Source of the DNA: Bacillota bacterium
Lineage (GTDB): Bacteria > Bacillota > Clostridia > Acetivibrionales > DTU013
Assembly: GCA_023418915.1 (NCBI GenBank)
Contig: JAEZYU010000019.1
Location: forward strand, 1-63,730
Direction of reading: 5' to 3'
Length of the DNA stretch: 63,730 nt
The notes beneath the pieces are model-generated. The model was given only the letters and a program-made list of their open reading frames with translations. It was not told the origin of the DNA and ran no database searches. The position numbers were made by a program, and so were the translations under genes. This document shows, one piece after another, positions 53,600 through 61,783 of the stretch (position 1 is its first letter; the number at the start of each line of letters is the position of its first letter).

Positions 53600-55232
53600 C
53601 CTTATGGTATGTGATGATGAACAGATAATGATAGAATCTGTACGGCATATAGTTGAAAAAGAATTCAGTAACATAAGGATTATCGAGACAGCAAGATCGG
53701 GAAGAGAAGCGATCGAAAAAACGCTGACGATAAAGCCGGATATTATACTGACGGATATTAGGATGCCGGGCATAAACGGCCTTGATGCAATTAAGGAAAT
53801 AAAGAAAGTCCATAACGATGTAAAGATAGTTATAGTATCTGTTTATGAATTCTTCGAATATGCAAAACAGGCTGTTGAACTGGGAGTCAGTGAATATCTG
53901 ATAAAACCGGTCAAAAAGGAAAGACTGGTAGATACTCTGCAAAGGATAACAGACCAGCTCGATGATGAAAGGCGTAAATACAGATGGGAGCTTGAGGCGA
54001 AGGAGAGGATCGAAAAGATGCTTTCTGCCGTAGAGCATAGCTTCATTTATTCACTTCTTTTTGCACAGGTTCAAAACATAAATATCAGCAAGTATAAAAA
54101 AGAATTTTTTGATATAAACAATGATACGGGCTTCGTCTTTGTTCTGACGTTCAGCAAAAGAGGCAAAAGCAGCAATTACGAAGCAAAATTGGGTGTTAGT
54201 CTTGATAATCAGGAAATTTATGCTATTCTGAAAAACAATTTGAAATACAGGTGTAAGTGTATAATAGGCCCGGTTATGTTGGACAGGGTAGTCGTTTATG
54301 CTGCCCAAAGCATTGATGATCTGTATCAGCAGAGAGTACAGTCAATAAATTGCATAGAGGATATCACGCAATTATTGGAGGAAAAATACAGTATTGAAAT
54401 CAAGGTAGGTATAGGAAGAATCCATAATGACCAGGATATTATGATATCTTATCAGGAAGCGTTAAAAGCTCTCAATTGTAATGAAGATGCTAAGATAGTC
54501 CATATAGATGACATTGCTCCCAATATTTACGACGTGGGTTATGAAATCGTGACATATGAGCATAAGCTGCTAATCGGTCTGGAAAACGGTGATGCTCAGA
54601 GATGCCTGACAATTTTGTCCGATATCTTTCGCAAATACCCCAATTTATTTGAACAGGAGAACATTCATTACAGAATTATAGAAATGATGGCAGCGGTCCG
54701 GCGTATTGCGACGGAAAATGGCATAAGCGATAATATCGAGCCCGGCTACTATATAAAGAAGATACTAGGCTGCAAGTCCAATGAAGAGTTTGAGCAGATA
54801 TGTACAGAAGAGATAAGGCATATAGCATATGAAATAAGTGTCAGAAAAAAATGCAATATCAGTAAAATAGTTGAACAGACTAATATGCTGATTAATGAGA
54901 GGTTTAGCCAGGACTTGAATCTGGATGAGATATCGAAGGAACTGCATATCAGCCCCCAGTATTTAAGCCGTCTATATAAAAACGAAACAGGCGAGAATTT
55001 CATTGAAAGGTTAACATCGGTCCGAATTGAAAATGCCAAAAAACTGATGATGGAAAGCAGATATACTATCAAAGAAATTTGTTATATGTCAGGATACAGC
55101 GATCCTAATTATTTCAGTAAATTATTCAAAAAGCATGAGGGTATATCTCCGACAGACTATCAAAAGCAGATACAGGAAGGATTATCACCAATGGTGCGGA
55201 TTCCAAAAGCATCCAAGGGAGGTGTGCTATGA
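53592..55232 (+). CDS. YesN-type response regulator (receiver + AraC HTH)
   Basis: About 546 aa. The N-terminal receiver (LMVCDDEQIMIESVR; phosphoacceptor Asp in DIILTDIRMPG; IKPVKKERL) leads through a long linker (about 130-420) to a C-terminal AraC HTH (LNLDEISKELHISPQYLSRL, YTIKEICYMSGYSDPNYFSK, HEGISPTDYQKQ). The start is GTG 53592 after AGGTGG, overlapping the kinase stop; GTG 53580 is also open. It likely activates the ChvE-like/MmsAB importer upstream. Confidence 0.92.
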   Translation: MYSLMVCDDEQIMIESVRHIVEKEFSNIRIIETARSGREAIEKTLTIKPDIILTDIRMPGINGLDAIKEIKKVHNDVKIVIVSVYEFFEYAKQAVELGVSEYLIKPVKKERLVDTLQRITDQLDDERRKYRWELEAKERIEKMLSAVEHSFIYSLLFAQVQNINISKYKKEFFDINNDTGFVFVLTFSKRGKSSNYEAKLGVSLDNQEIYAILKNNLKYRCKCIIGPVMLDRVVVYAAQSIDDLYQQRVQSINCIEDITQLLEEKYSIEIKVGIGRIHNDQDIMISYQEALKALNCNEDAKIVHIDDIAPNIYDVGYEIVTYEHKLLIGLENGDAQRCLTILSDIFRKYPNLFEQENIHYRIIEMMAAVRRIATENGISDNIEPGYYIKKILGCKSNEEFEQICTEEIRHIAYEISVRKKCNISKIVEQTNMLINERFSQDLNLDEISKELHISPQYLSRLYKNETGENFIERLTSVRIENAKKLMMESRYTIKEICYMSGYSDPNYFSKLFKKHEGISPTDYQKQIQEGLSPMVRIPKASKGGVL

Positions 55233-56251
55233 AGAGGATAGCTGCTTTGTCATTGACTGTGCTCTTTATGTTTTTATACGGCTGCAGTACTGACAAGCCA
55301 TCCTTTAAAGAAGATAACGAGCTGAAAATAGGCTTTATCTATGAAACGATGACTGTTGAAAGGTGGCAGCGGGACAGAGATATATTTGTAGCAAAAGCGG
55401 AAAACCTGGGGGCGGAGGTCATTGTGAAAAATGCTTATGAGGACAGCAGCCGTCAGGGAGAGATCGGTATTGAAATGATCAATCAGGGGGCGGACGTGCT
55501 CGTGATTGTCGCTTATGACAAAGACAGCCTCAAGGATCTTGTAAAATATGCGCACAGCCGCAATGTGGAGGTGATTGCATATGACCGCATGATAAGAGAT
55601 GTCGATGTTGACTTTTACATATCTTTCGATAACACGGAAGTAGGCCGTTTGATGGGAATATCCGCAACGGAAAAAGTGCCTGAGGGGAATTATCTTATTC
55701 TGAATGGTTCGCGAAGGGATAACAATTCCTCCATGTTAAATGATGGATACTACAGCGTACTCATTCCGCTTATTGACAAAGGCGCAATAAATATCGCAGG
55801 TGAGACCTGGATAGATGCCTGGCGTGACGAAGGCTCTTATGATTTTGTGAGTAAGTTCCTGAACAACGGACAAAAGGTGGATGCTATCATTGCTGCGAAT
55901 GACCAGCTCGCAGAGGGCGCTGTAACTGCTTTGAGCGAAAACAGGCTTGCAGGCACAGTGTTTGTTACAGGACAGGACGCCGAACTTGGTGCTTGTCGGA
56001 GAATAGTCGAAGGTACACAGGGCTGTACGGTTTACAAGCCTATTGATATCCTTGCGGAAGGAGCGGCAGAGGTTGCTGTAAAGATGGCGAAGGGTGAAGA
56101 CATCGGTCCTTGTAAAGAAATGTCGAACGGGTCAGCAAATGTCCGGTATAAGGTCTACCTGCCGCAGCTTGTTACAAAGGATAACATTGATGATACTGTT
56201 ATAAAGGACGGCTTTTTCACAGCTGAGCAGGTATATATACATGCGCCGTAG
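55229..56251 (+). CDS. XylF-like sugar-binding lipoprotein
   Basis: 340 aa. Lipobox LYGCS (Cys about residue 19), then a XylF/ChvE-type domain: IGFIYETMTVERWQRDRDIF, VIAYDRMIRDVDVDFYISFD, AIIAANDQLAEGAV, VFVTGQDAE. Its ATG overlaps the regulator stop (ATGA), so four genes form one coupled unit. It may feed the MmsAB permease or help sensing. The 3' end including the stop is duplicated as a 30-bp tandem repeat. Confidence 0.92.
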   Translation: MKRIAALSLTVLFMFLYGCSTDKPSFKEDNELKIGFIYETMTVERWQRDRDIFVAKAENLGAEVIVKNAYEDSSRQGEIGIEMINQGADVLVIVAYDKDSLKDLVKYAHSRNVEVIAYDRMIRDVDVDFYISFDNTEVGRLMGISATEKVPEGNYLILNGSRRDNNSSMLNDGYYSVLIPLIDKGAINIAGETWIDAWRDEGSYDFVSKFLNNGQKVDAIIAANDQLAEGAVTALSENRLAGTVFVTGQDAELGACRRIVEGTQGCTVYKPIDILAEGAAEVAVKMAKGEDIGPCKEMSNGSANVRYKVYLPQLVTKDNIDDTVIKDGFFTAEQVYIHAP

Positions 56252-56302
56252 AAGCTTGAGTGGATAGATATTGCGCCGTAGAAGCTTGAGTGGATAGATA
56301 TT
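56243..56302 (+). repeat. 30-bp tandem duplication over the stop codon
   Basis: Two identical 30-bp units (GCGCCGTAGAAGCTTGAGTG at the head) at 56243-56272 and 56273-56302. Unit 1 contains the stop of the XylF-like gene. Simple slippage duplication. Confidence 0.95.
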
Positions 56303-56395
56303 CCGTTGAAAAATATCTACAAGCGTAAATTTTTTTTGAAAGATGCGTTATAATTAAGGGGACACAATATTTAAACTAATCCGGAGATATAGAAT

Positions 56396-57433
56396 ATGAT
56401 CTATGCGGTTTTATATAATCCAGGCCATAACAGGGTGTATTTTGAAACATCATTAAAGCTATCGATCTCAGAGTTTAACATTGCTGCACAGAAATTATCG
56501 ACAGCATATGAAAATGTGCAGCACCAAAATATCTATGGAATAGATTATTTGACCTTTCAAACAGACAATGAGCTGACTCAATCAGATATAAGAATTATCT
56601 CTGATTTATCTTTTGTTTATGCTTTGTTTAAAATAGAAAACATCAATGACGAATTATTTTTCAGGCCTATTAATAAAATGAATGAAAATTTTGTCGATGA
56701 CAGCATCAGCACCATATTGAAATATACCGGAAAGACCAATGAAATTTTTACTAGAATGATGATAAATATTGCTTTTTACTCACAAAGCAATAGTGAAGAT
56801 ATACAATTACTTGATCCTATTGCCGGCAAGGGAACAACCTTATATGAGGGGCTAATAAAAGGCTATAATGTATATGGTATTGAGATTAGTGATACTGTGG
56901 TGAATGAGGCCTATCATTTTGTTAAGAGATTCCTGGAAACGGCTAGATATAAATTTGAGTATGCAGCTATGAAGCTATCCGGACCAAACAAATCCTTTTC
57001 GGCCTTAAGGCATACTTTTAAGACTGCCAGGACAAAGGAAGATTTTAAGAGTAAAAGTACAAAAACAATAGAATTAATTGCAGGTAATTCTCTGTATGCC
57101 AACAGGTATTACAAAAAGAACATTTTTGATATTATTGTTGGGGACCTGCCTTACGGAGTTCAACATGGCAATGTCACAAATGAGAAACAGTCATCATTGA
57201 CGCGAAACCCCGCCGAACTGCTTAATTCTTGCTTGAGCTCATGGCTGGAGGTTCTAAAGCCAAATGGAATTATAGTATTGGCATGGAACAGCAATGTGCT
57301 GCCTCGTAAAAAGATGGAACAGATATTTGAAGACCATAACCTGATGGTTAAAAACGATGACGCTTACCTGCAATTTGAGCATAAGGTCGATCAGTCGATA
57401 CTGAGAGATATTATTGCAGCACAAAAGAGATAG
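56396..57433 (+). CDS. TRM11-like SAM-dependent RNA methyltransferase
   Basis: 345 aa. An N-terminal domain of about 130 residues resembles a THUMP-like region; the Rossmann methyltransferase part has LLDPIAGKGTTLYEG (motif I), VYGIEISDTVV, and DIIVGDLPYG in place of the usual N/D-PPY motif IV. Tyr-Gly after Pro is typical of TRM11/TrmN-type tRNA guanine-N2 methylases, so RNA rather than DNA is more likely. A GGAGATATAGAAT leader precedes ATG 56396. It is unlinked in function to its neighbours. Confidence 0.75.
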   Translation: MIYAVLYNPGHNRVYFETSLKLSISEFNIAAQKLSTAYENVQHQNIYGIDYLTFQTDNELTQSDIRIISDLSFVYALFKIENINDELFFRPINKMNENFVDDSISTILKYTGKTNEIFTRMMINIAFYSQSNSEDIQLLDPIAGKGTTLYEGLIKGYNVYGIEISDTVVNEAYHFVKRFLETARYKFEYAAMKLSGPNKSFSALRHTFKTARTKEDFKSKSTKTIELIAGNSLYANRYYKKNIFDIIVGDLPYGVQHGNVTNEKQSSLTRNPAELLNSCLSSWLEVLKPNGIIVLAWNSNVLPRKKMEQIFEDHNLMVKNDDAYLQFEHKVDQSILRDIIAAQKR

Positions 57434-57523
57434 CGAAGTTAAGTATCGATTGATAGCAGGTAACACTTTGCCATTCACACATATTACCGCTTTATTTTGC
57501 CAGAAATAGATCTATTTCATTTA

Positions 57524-57552
57524 TTGATTAAGTGACAATGCCATGATATAAT
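57524..57552 (+). promoter_or_regulatory. Promoter of the riboswitch-controlled operon
   Basis: TTGATT at 57524-57529, 17-nt spacer, TATAAT at 57547-57552. Transcription would start near 57559, about 37 nt before aptamer P1. Confidence 0.82.
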
Positions 57553-57595
57553 TCATTTGTAAAAAAAAATCGAAAAATGAAGAATAAATTAGCAA

Positions 57596-57663
57596 ACCAT
57601 ATAAAACCACAGATAAGGTGTGGATGTTTCTACGTGGCAGCCGTAAATTGCCTACGCTATGGT
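57596..57663 (+). ncRNA. Purine (guanine-class) riboswitch aptamer
   Basis: P1 is ACCATA (57596-57601) with TATGGT (57658-57663). P2 is CCACA/TGTGG (57607-57611/57619-57623), with an A-A mismatch at the position of the C-A mismatch in the B. subtilis xpt aptamer. L2 is GATAAGG (consensus GATATGG). J2/3 is GTTTCTAC, an exact match. P3 is GTGGCAG with TTGCCTAC (one bulge); L3 is CCGTAAA, exact. J3/1 is GC, keeping the C that defines guanine-type ligands; the usual preceding A is G. L2, J2/3 and L3 are the conserved core of this class. Confidence 0.88.
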
Positions 57664-57721
57664 GTTCAGACTATTTGTCGTATTTCTATAGACAGAGAAC
57701 ACCATCTCATGTCTTTTTTTT
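57658..57721 (+). terminator. Riboswitch expression platform: antiterminator and terminator
   Basis: ATGGTGTTC (57659-57667) pairs with GAACACCAT (57697-57705) as antiterminator; it uses the P1 3' strand. The competing terminator is AGACAGAG (57690-57697) with CTCATGTCT (57706-57714, one bulge), followed by seven or more T. Ligand-stabilised P1 would destroy the antiterminator: an OFF switch. Confidence 0.85.
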
Positions 57722-57784
57722 ATGACATACGCTGCCGGCAAACGAGACATCATACCTGGTCTGATTACTCGGGGGGCGAAATGT

Positions 57785-58336
57785 ATGCGTTATTATGACC
57801 TAAAGGTTGTTGGTCTTGAAAGAAAACTACCTATCGTCAGAATCACCGATACGATGGAAATCGCAAGCTTTGTGATACTTGGGGATTCAGAGCTGGTGAT
57901 ACGTGCAGCCGAAGAGCTGAGGAACCGCATACCCCAGGTCGATTATCTCATAACAGCTGAGGCCAAAGGTATTCCGCTTGTTCAAGAGCTTGCACATTTA
58001 CTGGGGATGAAGCGTTATTTCGTAGCCAGGAAAAGTATAAAGCCGTATATGACAGAACCCTTCGTTACGGAAGTCTATTCGATCACTACACAAGAAAAGC
58101 AGATTTTGTGTCTTGAAAGGGAAGAAAGCGAGCTTATTAAGGGAAAGAGGATTTTGATAGTAGATGATGTTATAAGTACCGGTGAATCAATCAAAGCCAT
58201 GGAGTCGCTGGTAAAAAAGGCAGGGGGTATCTTAGCCGGCAAGGCTGCGATCCTGGCAGAGGGTGATTCAGCTAAGCGCAAAGACATCATATTCATTGAG
58301 AGGCTGCCGGTATTTCCGGTGAAACCCACCAGATAG
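57785..58336 (+). CDS. Purine-type phosphoribosyltransferase
   Basis: 183 aa, apt/xpt-like PRT fold. The PRPP loop is GKRILIVDDVISTGESIKAM; an N-terminal RIPQVDYLITAEAKGIPLVQ segment and the FVARKSIKPYM strand match adenine/xanthine PRTases. It would convert a free purine-like base and PRPP into the nucleotide. The start is ATG 57785, where the conserved MRYYDLKV begins; GGGGGG lies upstream. It is the first gene after the riboswitch and precedes an ECF transporter, so the imported base is probably its substrate. Confidence 0.88.
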   Translation: MRYYDLKVVGLERKLPIVRITDTMEIASFVILGDSELVIRAAEELRNRIPQVDYLITAEAKGIPLVQELAHLLGMKRYFVARKSIKPYMTEPFVTEVYSITTQEKQILCLEREESELIKGKRILIVDDVISTGESIKAMESLVKKAGGILAGKAAILAEGDSAKRKDIIFIERLPVFPVKPTR

Positions 58337-58371
58337 CTGAAGCACAGCGGAATAGAGGAGACTCACCAGAT

Positions 58372-58447
58372 ATGTAAAACCCAGCGGAATAGGTAAAACC
58401 CGGCGAAATAGGTAAAACCCAGCGGAATAGGTAAAACCCAGCGGAAT
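58372..58447 (+). repeat. Four 19-bp tandem repeats before the ECF ATPase
   Basis: Units AGGTAAAACCCAGCGGAAT at 58372, 58391, 58410 and 58429 (first and second with small changes). An upstream CAGCGGAATAGAGGAGA and the SD region of the next gene (CAGCGGAATAGAGGAGA) are the same text, so the leader with its ribosome site has been duplicated. Confidence 0.92.
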
Positions 58448-58462
58448 AGAGGAGATAGAAAA

Positions 58463-60127
58463 TTGAGCTTTCATATAAATAACATAAGCTATAAATACAA
58501 TTCAGATTCCGAACCTGTTCTAAGGCAGGTGAGCTTTGGTATAAACGAACAGGAAGTGACTGCGATCGTCGGTCCAAGCGGCTGCGGAAAGTCTACGCTT
58601 GTAAGTATTCTGAGCGGTGTCATTCCTAACCTTATGCCGTCGGGTGAATATGAAGGAACCTTCGATCTGGGACAGTCTGCCGGTATATCAGTTGTGAGCC
58701 AGTCTCCTGAAAACCAGCTGTTCGGCTATGGAGTAGAGGATGCTATTACTTTTGGCATCGAGAACATGGGAGTTGAAAGCGGGCAGGTGTCGGAGCGGTT
58801 GGAATATGTCCTGGATCTGCTCAATATTCAGCATCTCAGGCGGCGTTCGGTCGCAACGCTTTCCGGTGGACAGCGTCAGGCAGTCTGTATCGCCTCGGTG
58901 CTTGCCATGTACCCTGACATACTAATCATGGATGAGCCGGTCAGTTCACTCGATCCAAACGGAAAAAAGCTGATACAGTCTGTCCTTAGGCAGCTGAGGG
59001 CCGCCGGGCAGTGTACTATTATTATCGATAATAATCTTGACTGGTGCAGTGACATTGTGGACCATGTGATCGGATTGGAAAATGGAATGGTCATTTTCGA
59101 CGGCGGAAGGGATGAATTCTTTCAGGACTTTGAGGTACAACAGAGACTGGGTGTGACAATTCCGCAGGAGGTAGAGATCTATCGGGAGCTTTCACACAGA
59201 GTTAAAGAGTTGGACCATTTTTACAATCTGGAAGACGCAAAGTGTGTTTTATCCAACCTGCTTGCCGGCAAACCAAGGCAAACAAGTATATCCGATCAGC
59301 TGCTGCCTAAGAGAAGCGATACACACCATATCCTTATTGCCGAAGGCATATGCAAAACGTTTTCTGACGGCTTCAAGGCTCTGGTTGATGTCGATGCCGG
59401 ATTCGGAAAGGGAAGGGTCGTCTCGATACTTGGACAAAACGGTTCTGGAAAGACCACGTTCGTAAAGCACCTCAATGGCTTGTACAGGCCGACTAAGGGA
59501 ACTGTAAAATATAAAGGCGTCGAAACTGCCGGCAGATCAGTAGCACAAATCAGTAAGGATATTATTCTGGTCTTCCAGCATCCGGAGCATATGCTGTTCG
59601 AAGAAACCGTATTCAAGGAGCTTACCTTTTGCGCAAGAGCGCAAGGAGTAAGCTTCAGTGAGAAAGAGGCTCTTGAGGTTCTGGAGCAGTATGGACTGCT
59701 GGAATACAAGGATGAGCTGCCGGTGAACCTGTCCATGGGAAAGAAGCACTTGCTGACGATATTGTCCGTTCTTTTCTCGTCTGCCGAGGTCGTTATTTTT
59801 GACGAACCAACTCTGGGGATGGATCTAAGCTTGAAAAACAAGCTTGAGGATATAATAAGGCGGCTTTCAGATAGCGGTAAAACGGTAATCGTAATAAGTC
59901 ATGAAATACCGCTTGTATTCAAGATATCAGATGAGATACTGATCCTCAACGAGGGACTGAAGCTTACACAGGCACCAAAGGAAGCGCTTGTATCATGCGA
60001 GGAGCTGTTTGAGCAAATAAACATTGCTCTTCCACCTGTTGCGGTTCTATCAAAGCAGCTGGGATTATCTAAAATTTGCTGTGACGTTGAATCGTTGGTT
60101 CAGGAGGTCATGGAGCTTATAGCTTAG
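58463..60127 (+). CDS. ECF transporter energising ATPase, fused A1-A2
   Basis: 554 aa with two ABC domains fused (EcfA and EcfA' in one chain). Domain 1: Walker A GPSGCGKST, signature LSGGQRQ, Walker B ILIMDEPVSSLDP. Domain 2 (from about 285): GQNGSGKTT, signature LSMGKKH, VVIFDEPTLGMD. It starts at TTG 58463 behind GAGGAG. It works with the EcfT at 60149 and the S component at 61784. A fused, cluster-encoded ATPase indicates a dedicated (group I) ECF system. Confidence 0.92.
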   Translation: MSFHINNISYKYNSDSEPVLRQVSFGINEQEVTAIVGPSGCGKSTLVSILSGVIPNLMPSGEYEGTFDLGQSAGISVVSQSPENQLFGYGVEDAITFGIENMGVESGQVSERLEYVLDLLNIQHLRRRSVATLSGGQRQAVCIASVLAMYPDILIMDEPVSSLDPNGKKLIQSVLRQLRAAGQCTIIIDNNLDWCSDIVDHVIGLENGMVIFDGGRDEFFQDFEVQQRLGVTIPQEVEIYRELSHRVKELDHFYNLEDAKCVLSNLLAGKPRQTSISDQLLPKRSDTHHILIAEGICKTFSDGFKALVDVDAGFGKGRVVSILGQNGSGKTTFVKHLNGLYRPTKGTVKYKGVETAGRSVAQISKDIILVFQHPEHMLFEETVFKELTFCARAQGVSFSEKEALEVLEQYGLLEYKDELPVNLSMGKKHLLTILSVLFSSAEVVIFDEPTLGMDLSLKNKLEDIIRRLSDSGKTVIVISHEIPLVFKISDEILILNEGLKLTQAPKEALVSCEELFEQINIALPPVAVLSKQLGLSKICCDVESLVQEVMELIA

Positions 60128-60148
60128 AAAAAACACGGGAGTAAAAAT

Positions 60149-60964
60149 ATGGGCGATTTTTTACAATATGTTGAACTGGATTCCTTTTTACACAAACTGG
60201 ACCCCCGTTCGAAATTTTTGTTTTTCATAATCATGTCTGTGCTGACTTCGTTTCTTAAGACCGGAGCGGCGCTGGTTTTCCTGCTTGCAGTATTTGTGGC
60301 TGTCTGGGTGACGAGTCATATCGGGAAGTATATGATAGAACTTCTGAAACGAATAAAGGTATTGTTGATCTTCATTATCCTTTTATGGCTCATACTTGGG
60401 ATGTTTCAGATAAATGACGGTCCATCGATACTCCGTGATTCGTACACGGTATTTGGACGGGAATATACCTTCAGTCTGGAGTGGTTCGACTTTTACAAGG
60501 GCGGCGTATTTGCCATAAGGATATTTTTAATGATCTCAGCATTTTACACAGTGATACTTTCAACCAATTTCAGCCAGATCATACTTGGATTGCGTTCATG
60601 GAAGGTACCATATGCGGTCGCATTTGGAGTTGGCCTTATATTTCAGATAATACCGATAATAATCAAGGAATTTTCCACTATAATGGAAGCTCAAAGCTCA
60701 CGGGGACTTGAGGTTGACAAGTGCAGCGCCATAGCAAAAATGAAGAACTATGTCATAGTGTCGCTGCCGCTGCTGTTCCGCGTGCTGGGGAAGGGGCATT
60801 CGATATCGCTTGCGATGCATTACTACAAGCTGGATTTTAAGGTCAGAAGGACTTCTTACAAGGCCGTCAGGTCTTCAAGGCTGGACGCTCTGTTTATAAC
60901 GGTTACTATAATTTCCACTGTAATAACGGCAATTATGCAATACCTGTTTTATATTCCGCTTTAA
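60149..60964 (+). CDS. ecfT: ECF transporter transmembrane component EcfT
   Basis: 271 aa: an N-terminal LDPRSKFLFFIIMS, about five membrane segments, and the coupling-helix motif QSSRGLEVDK in the cytoplasmic region (the family's A-R-G motif with Ser for Ala). It links the fused ATPase to the substrate-binding S component. It starts at ATG 60149, 21 nt after the ATPase stop. Confidence 0.92.
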   Translation: MGDFLQYVELDSFLHKLDPRSKFLFFIIMSVLTSFLKTGAALVFLLAVFVAVWVTSHIGKYMIELLKRIKVLLIFIILLWLILGMFQINDGPSILRDSYTVFGREYTFSLEWFDFYKGGVFAIRIFLMISAFYTVILSTNFSQIILGLRSWKVPYAVAFGVGLIFQIIPIIIKEFSTIMEAQSSRGLEVDKCSAIAKMKNYVIVSLPLLFRVLGKGHSISLAMHYYKLDFKVRRTSYKAVRSSRLDALFITVTIISTVITAIMQYLFYIPL

Positions 60965-60991
60965 TAATCTATAAATTGGAGGTTGCCGACT

Positions 60992-61771
60992 ATGGTCGTA
61001 AAATGGGAAAACCTTACCAGAGATGAAATTGCAGCGATTAACAAGGAAACATCCATCGTGTTTCTGCCAACTGCAGCTACGGAGCAGCATGGAGCTCACT
61101 TGCCGGTAGGAACGGATTCAATCATACTGTCCAAACTGATCGATATGTTTGTTGAAACACAAAAGTTTGAAGAGGGCTGTCTGATATTCGCACCACAGCT
61201 GTGTATTGGAAAGAGCAATGAGCACATGGGATTTGCCGGAACACTTACCTTTGGAACACAGACCTACTATTCAATGCTTTATGATATCGCTAAAGCAATC
61301 GCCAGGAGCGGCTTTAGAAAGCTGGTGCTTCTAAACAGCCATGGAGGCAACACGGACATGCTCAATATGATAAGCCGTGATCTGAGGATAGATTTTGACA
61401 TGAATGTATTTGTCTTTGACTGGTGGTTCACCCCGTTTTGGAACAAAGGTCTTGACGGCTTGAAGGAATCCGGTACCTACGGCGTTTTTCATGCCTGCGA
61501 GCTTGAGACCTCGCTGATGCTTTATGCAAGACCTGAAAGCGTGCATATGGAGCTTGCGGTTGACGAGGACCCAGTGGAGTGCCTGAGGGACAATGATTAT
61601 GTCACGGTGTTCGGACCTTACAATGCCGGCTGGAAAACGAGCGACGTAACAAAAAGCGGCGTTATTGGGGCACCGACCTTTGCTACGGCTGAAAAGGGCA
61701 AAAGGCTGTTTGACTACGCTGTCAAGGAGCTCTTGGATATAATATCTGCTTTTGCAAAAACAAACTATTAG
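60992..61771 (+). CDS. Creatininase-family amidohydrolase
   Basis: 259 aa. Metal-binding motif TEQHGAHLPVGTDSI near residue 30, conserved LLNSHGGNTDML and YGVFHACELETS with acidic/His ligands, as in creatininase, ArfB (a formamidopyrimidine-type deformylase) and MftE. It hydrolyses a cyclic or formyl amide. The start is ATG 60992, 9 nt after GGAGG; the closer TTG is too near. It sits between EcfT and the S component in the riboswitch operon, so it likely opens or deformylates the imported compound. The exact substrate is unknown. Confidence 0.88.
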   Translation: MVVKWENLTRDEIAAINKETSIVFLPTAATEQHGAHLPVGTDSIILSKLIDMFVETQKFEEGCLIFAPQLCIGKSNEHMGFAGTLTFGTQTYYSMLYDIAKAIARSGFRKLVLLNSHGGNTDMLNMISRDLRIDFDMNVFVFDWWFTPFWNKGLDGLKESGTYGVFHACELETSLMLYARPESVHMELAVDEDPVECLRDNDYVTVFGPYNAGWKTSDVTKSGVIGAPTFATAEKGKRLFDYAVKELLDIISAFAKTNY

Positions 61772-61783
61772 GAGGCGTATAAC

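Noticed and set aside
58372..58447. 19-bp repeats considered as a CRISPR array
   Set aside because: Units are directly tandem with no spacers and lie in an operon leader.
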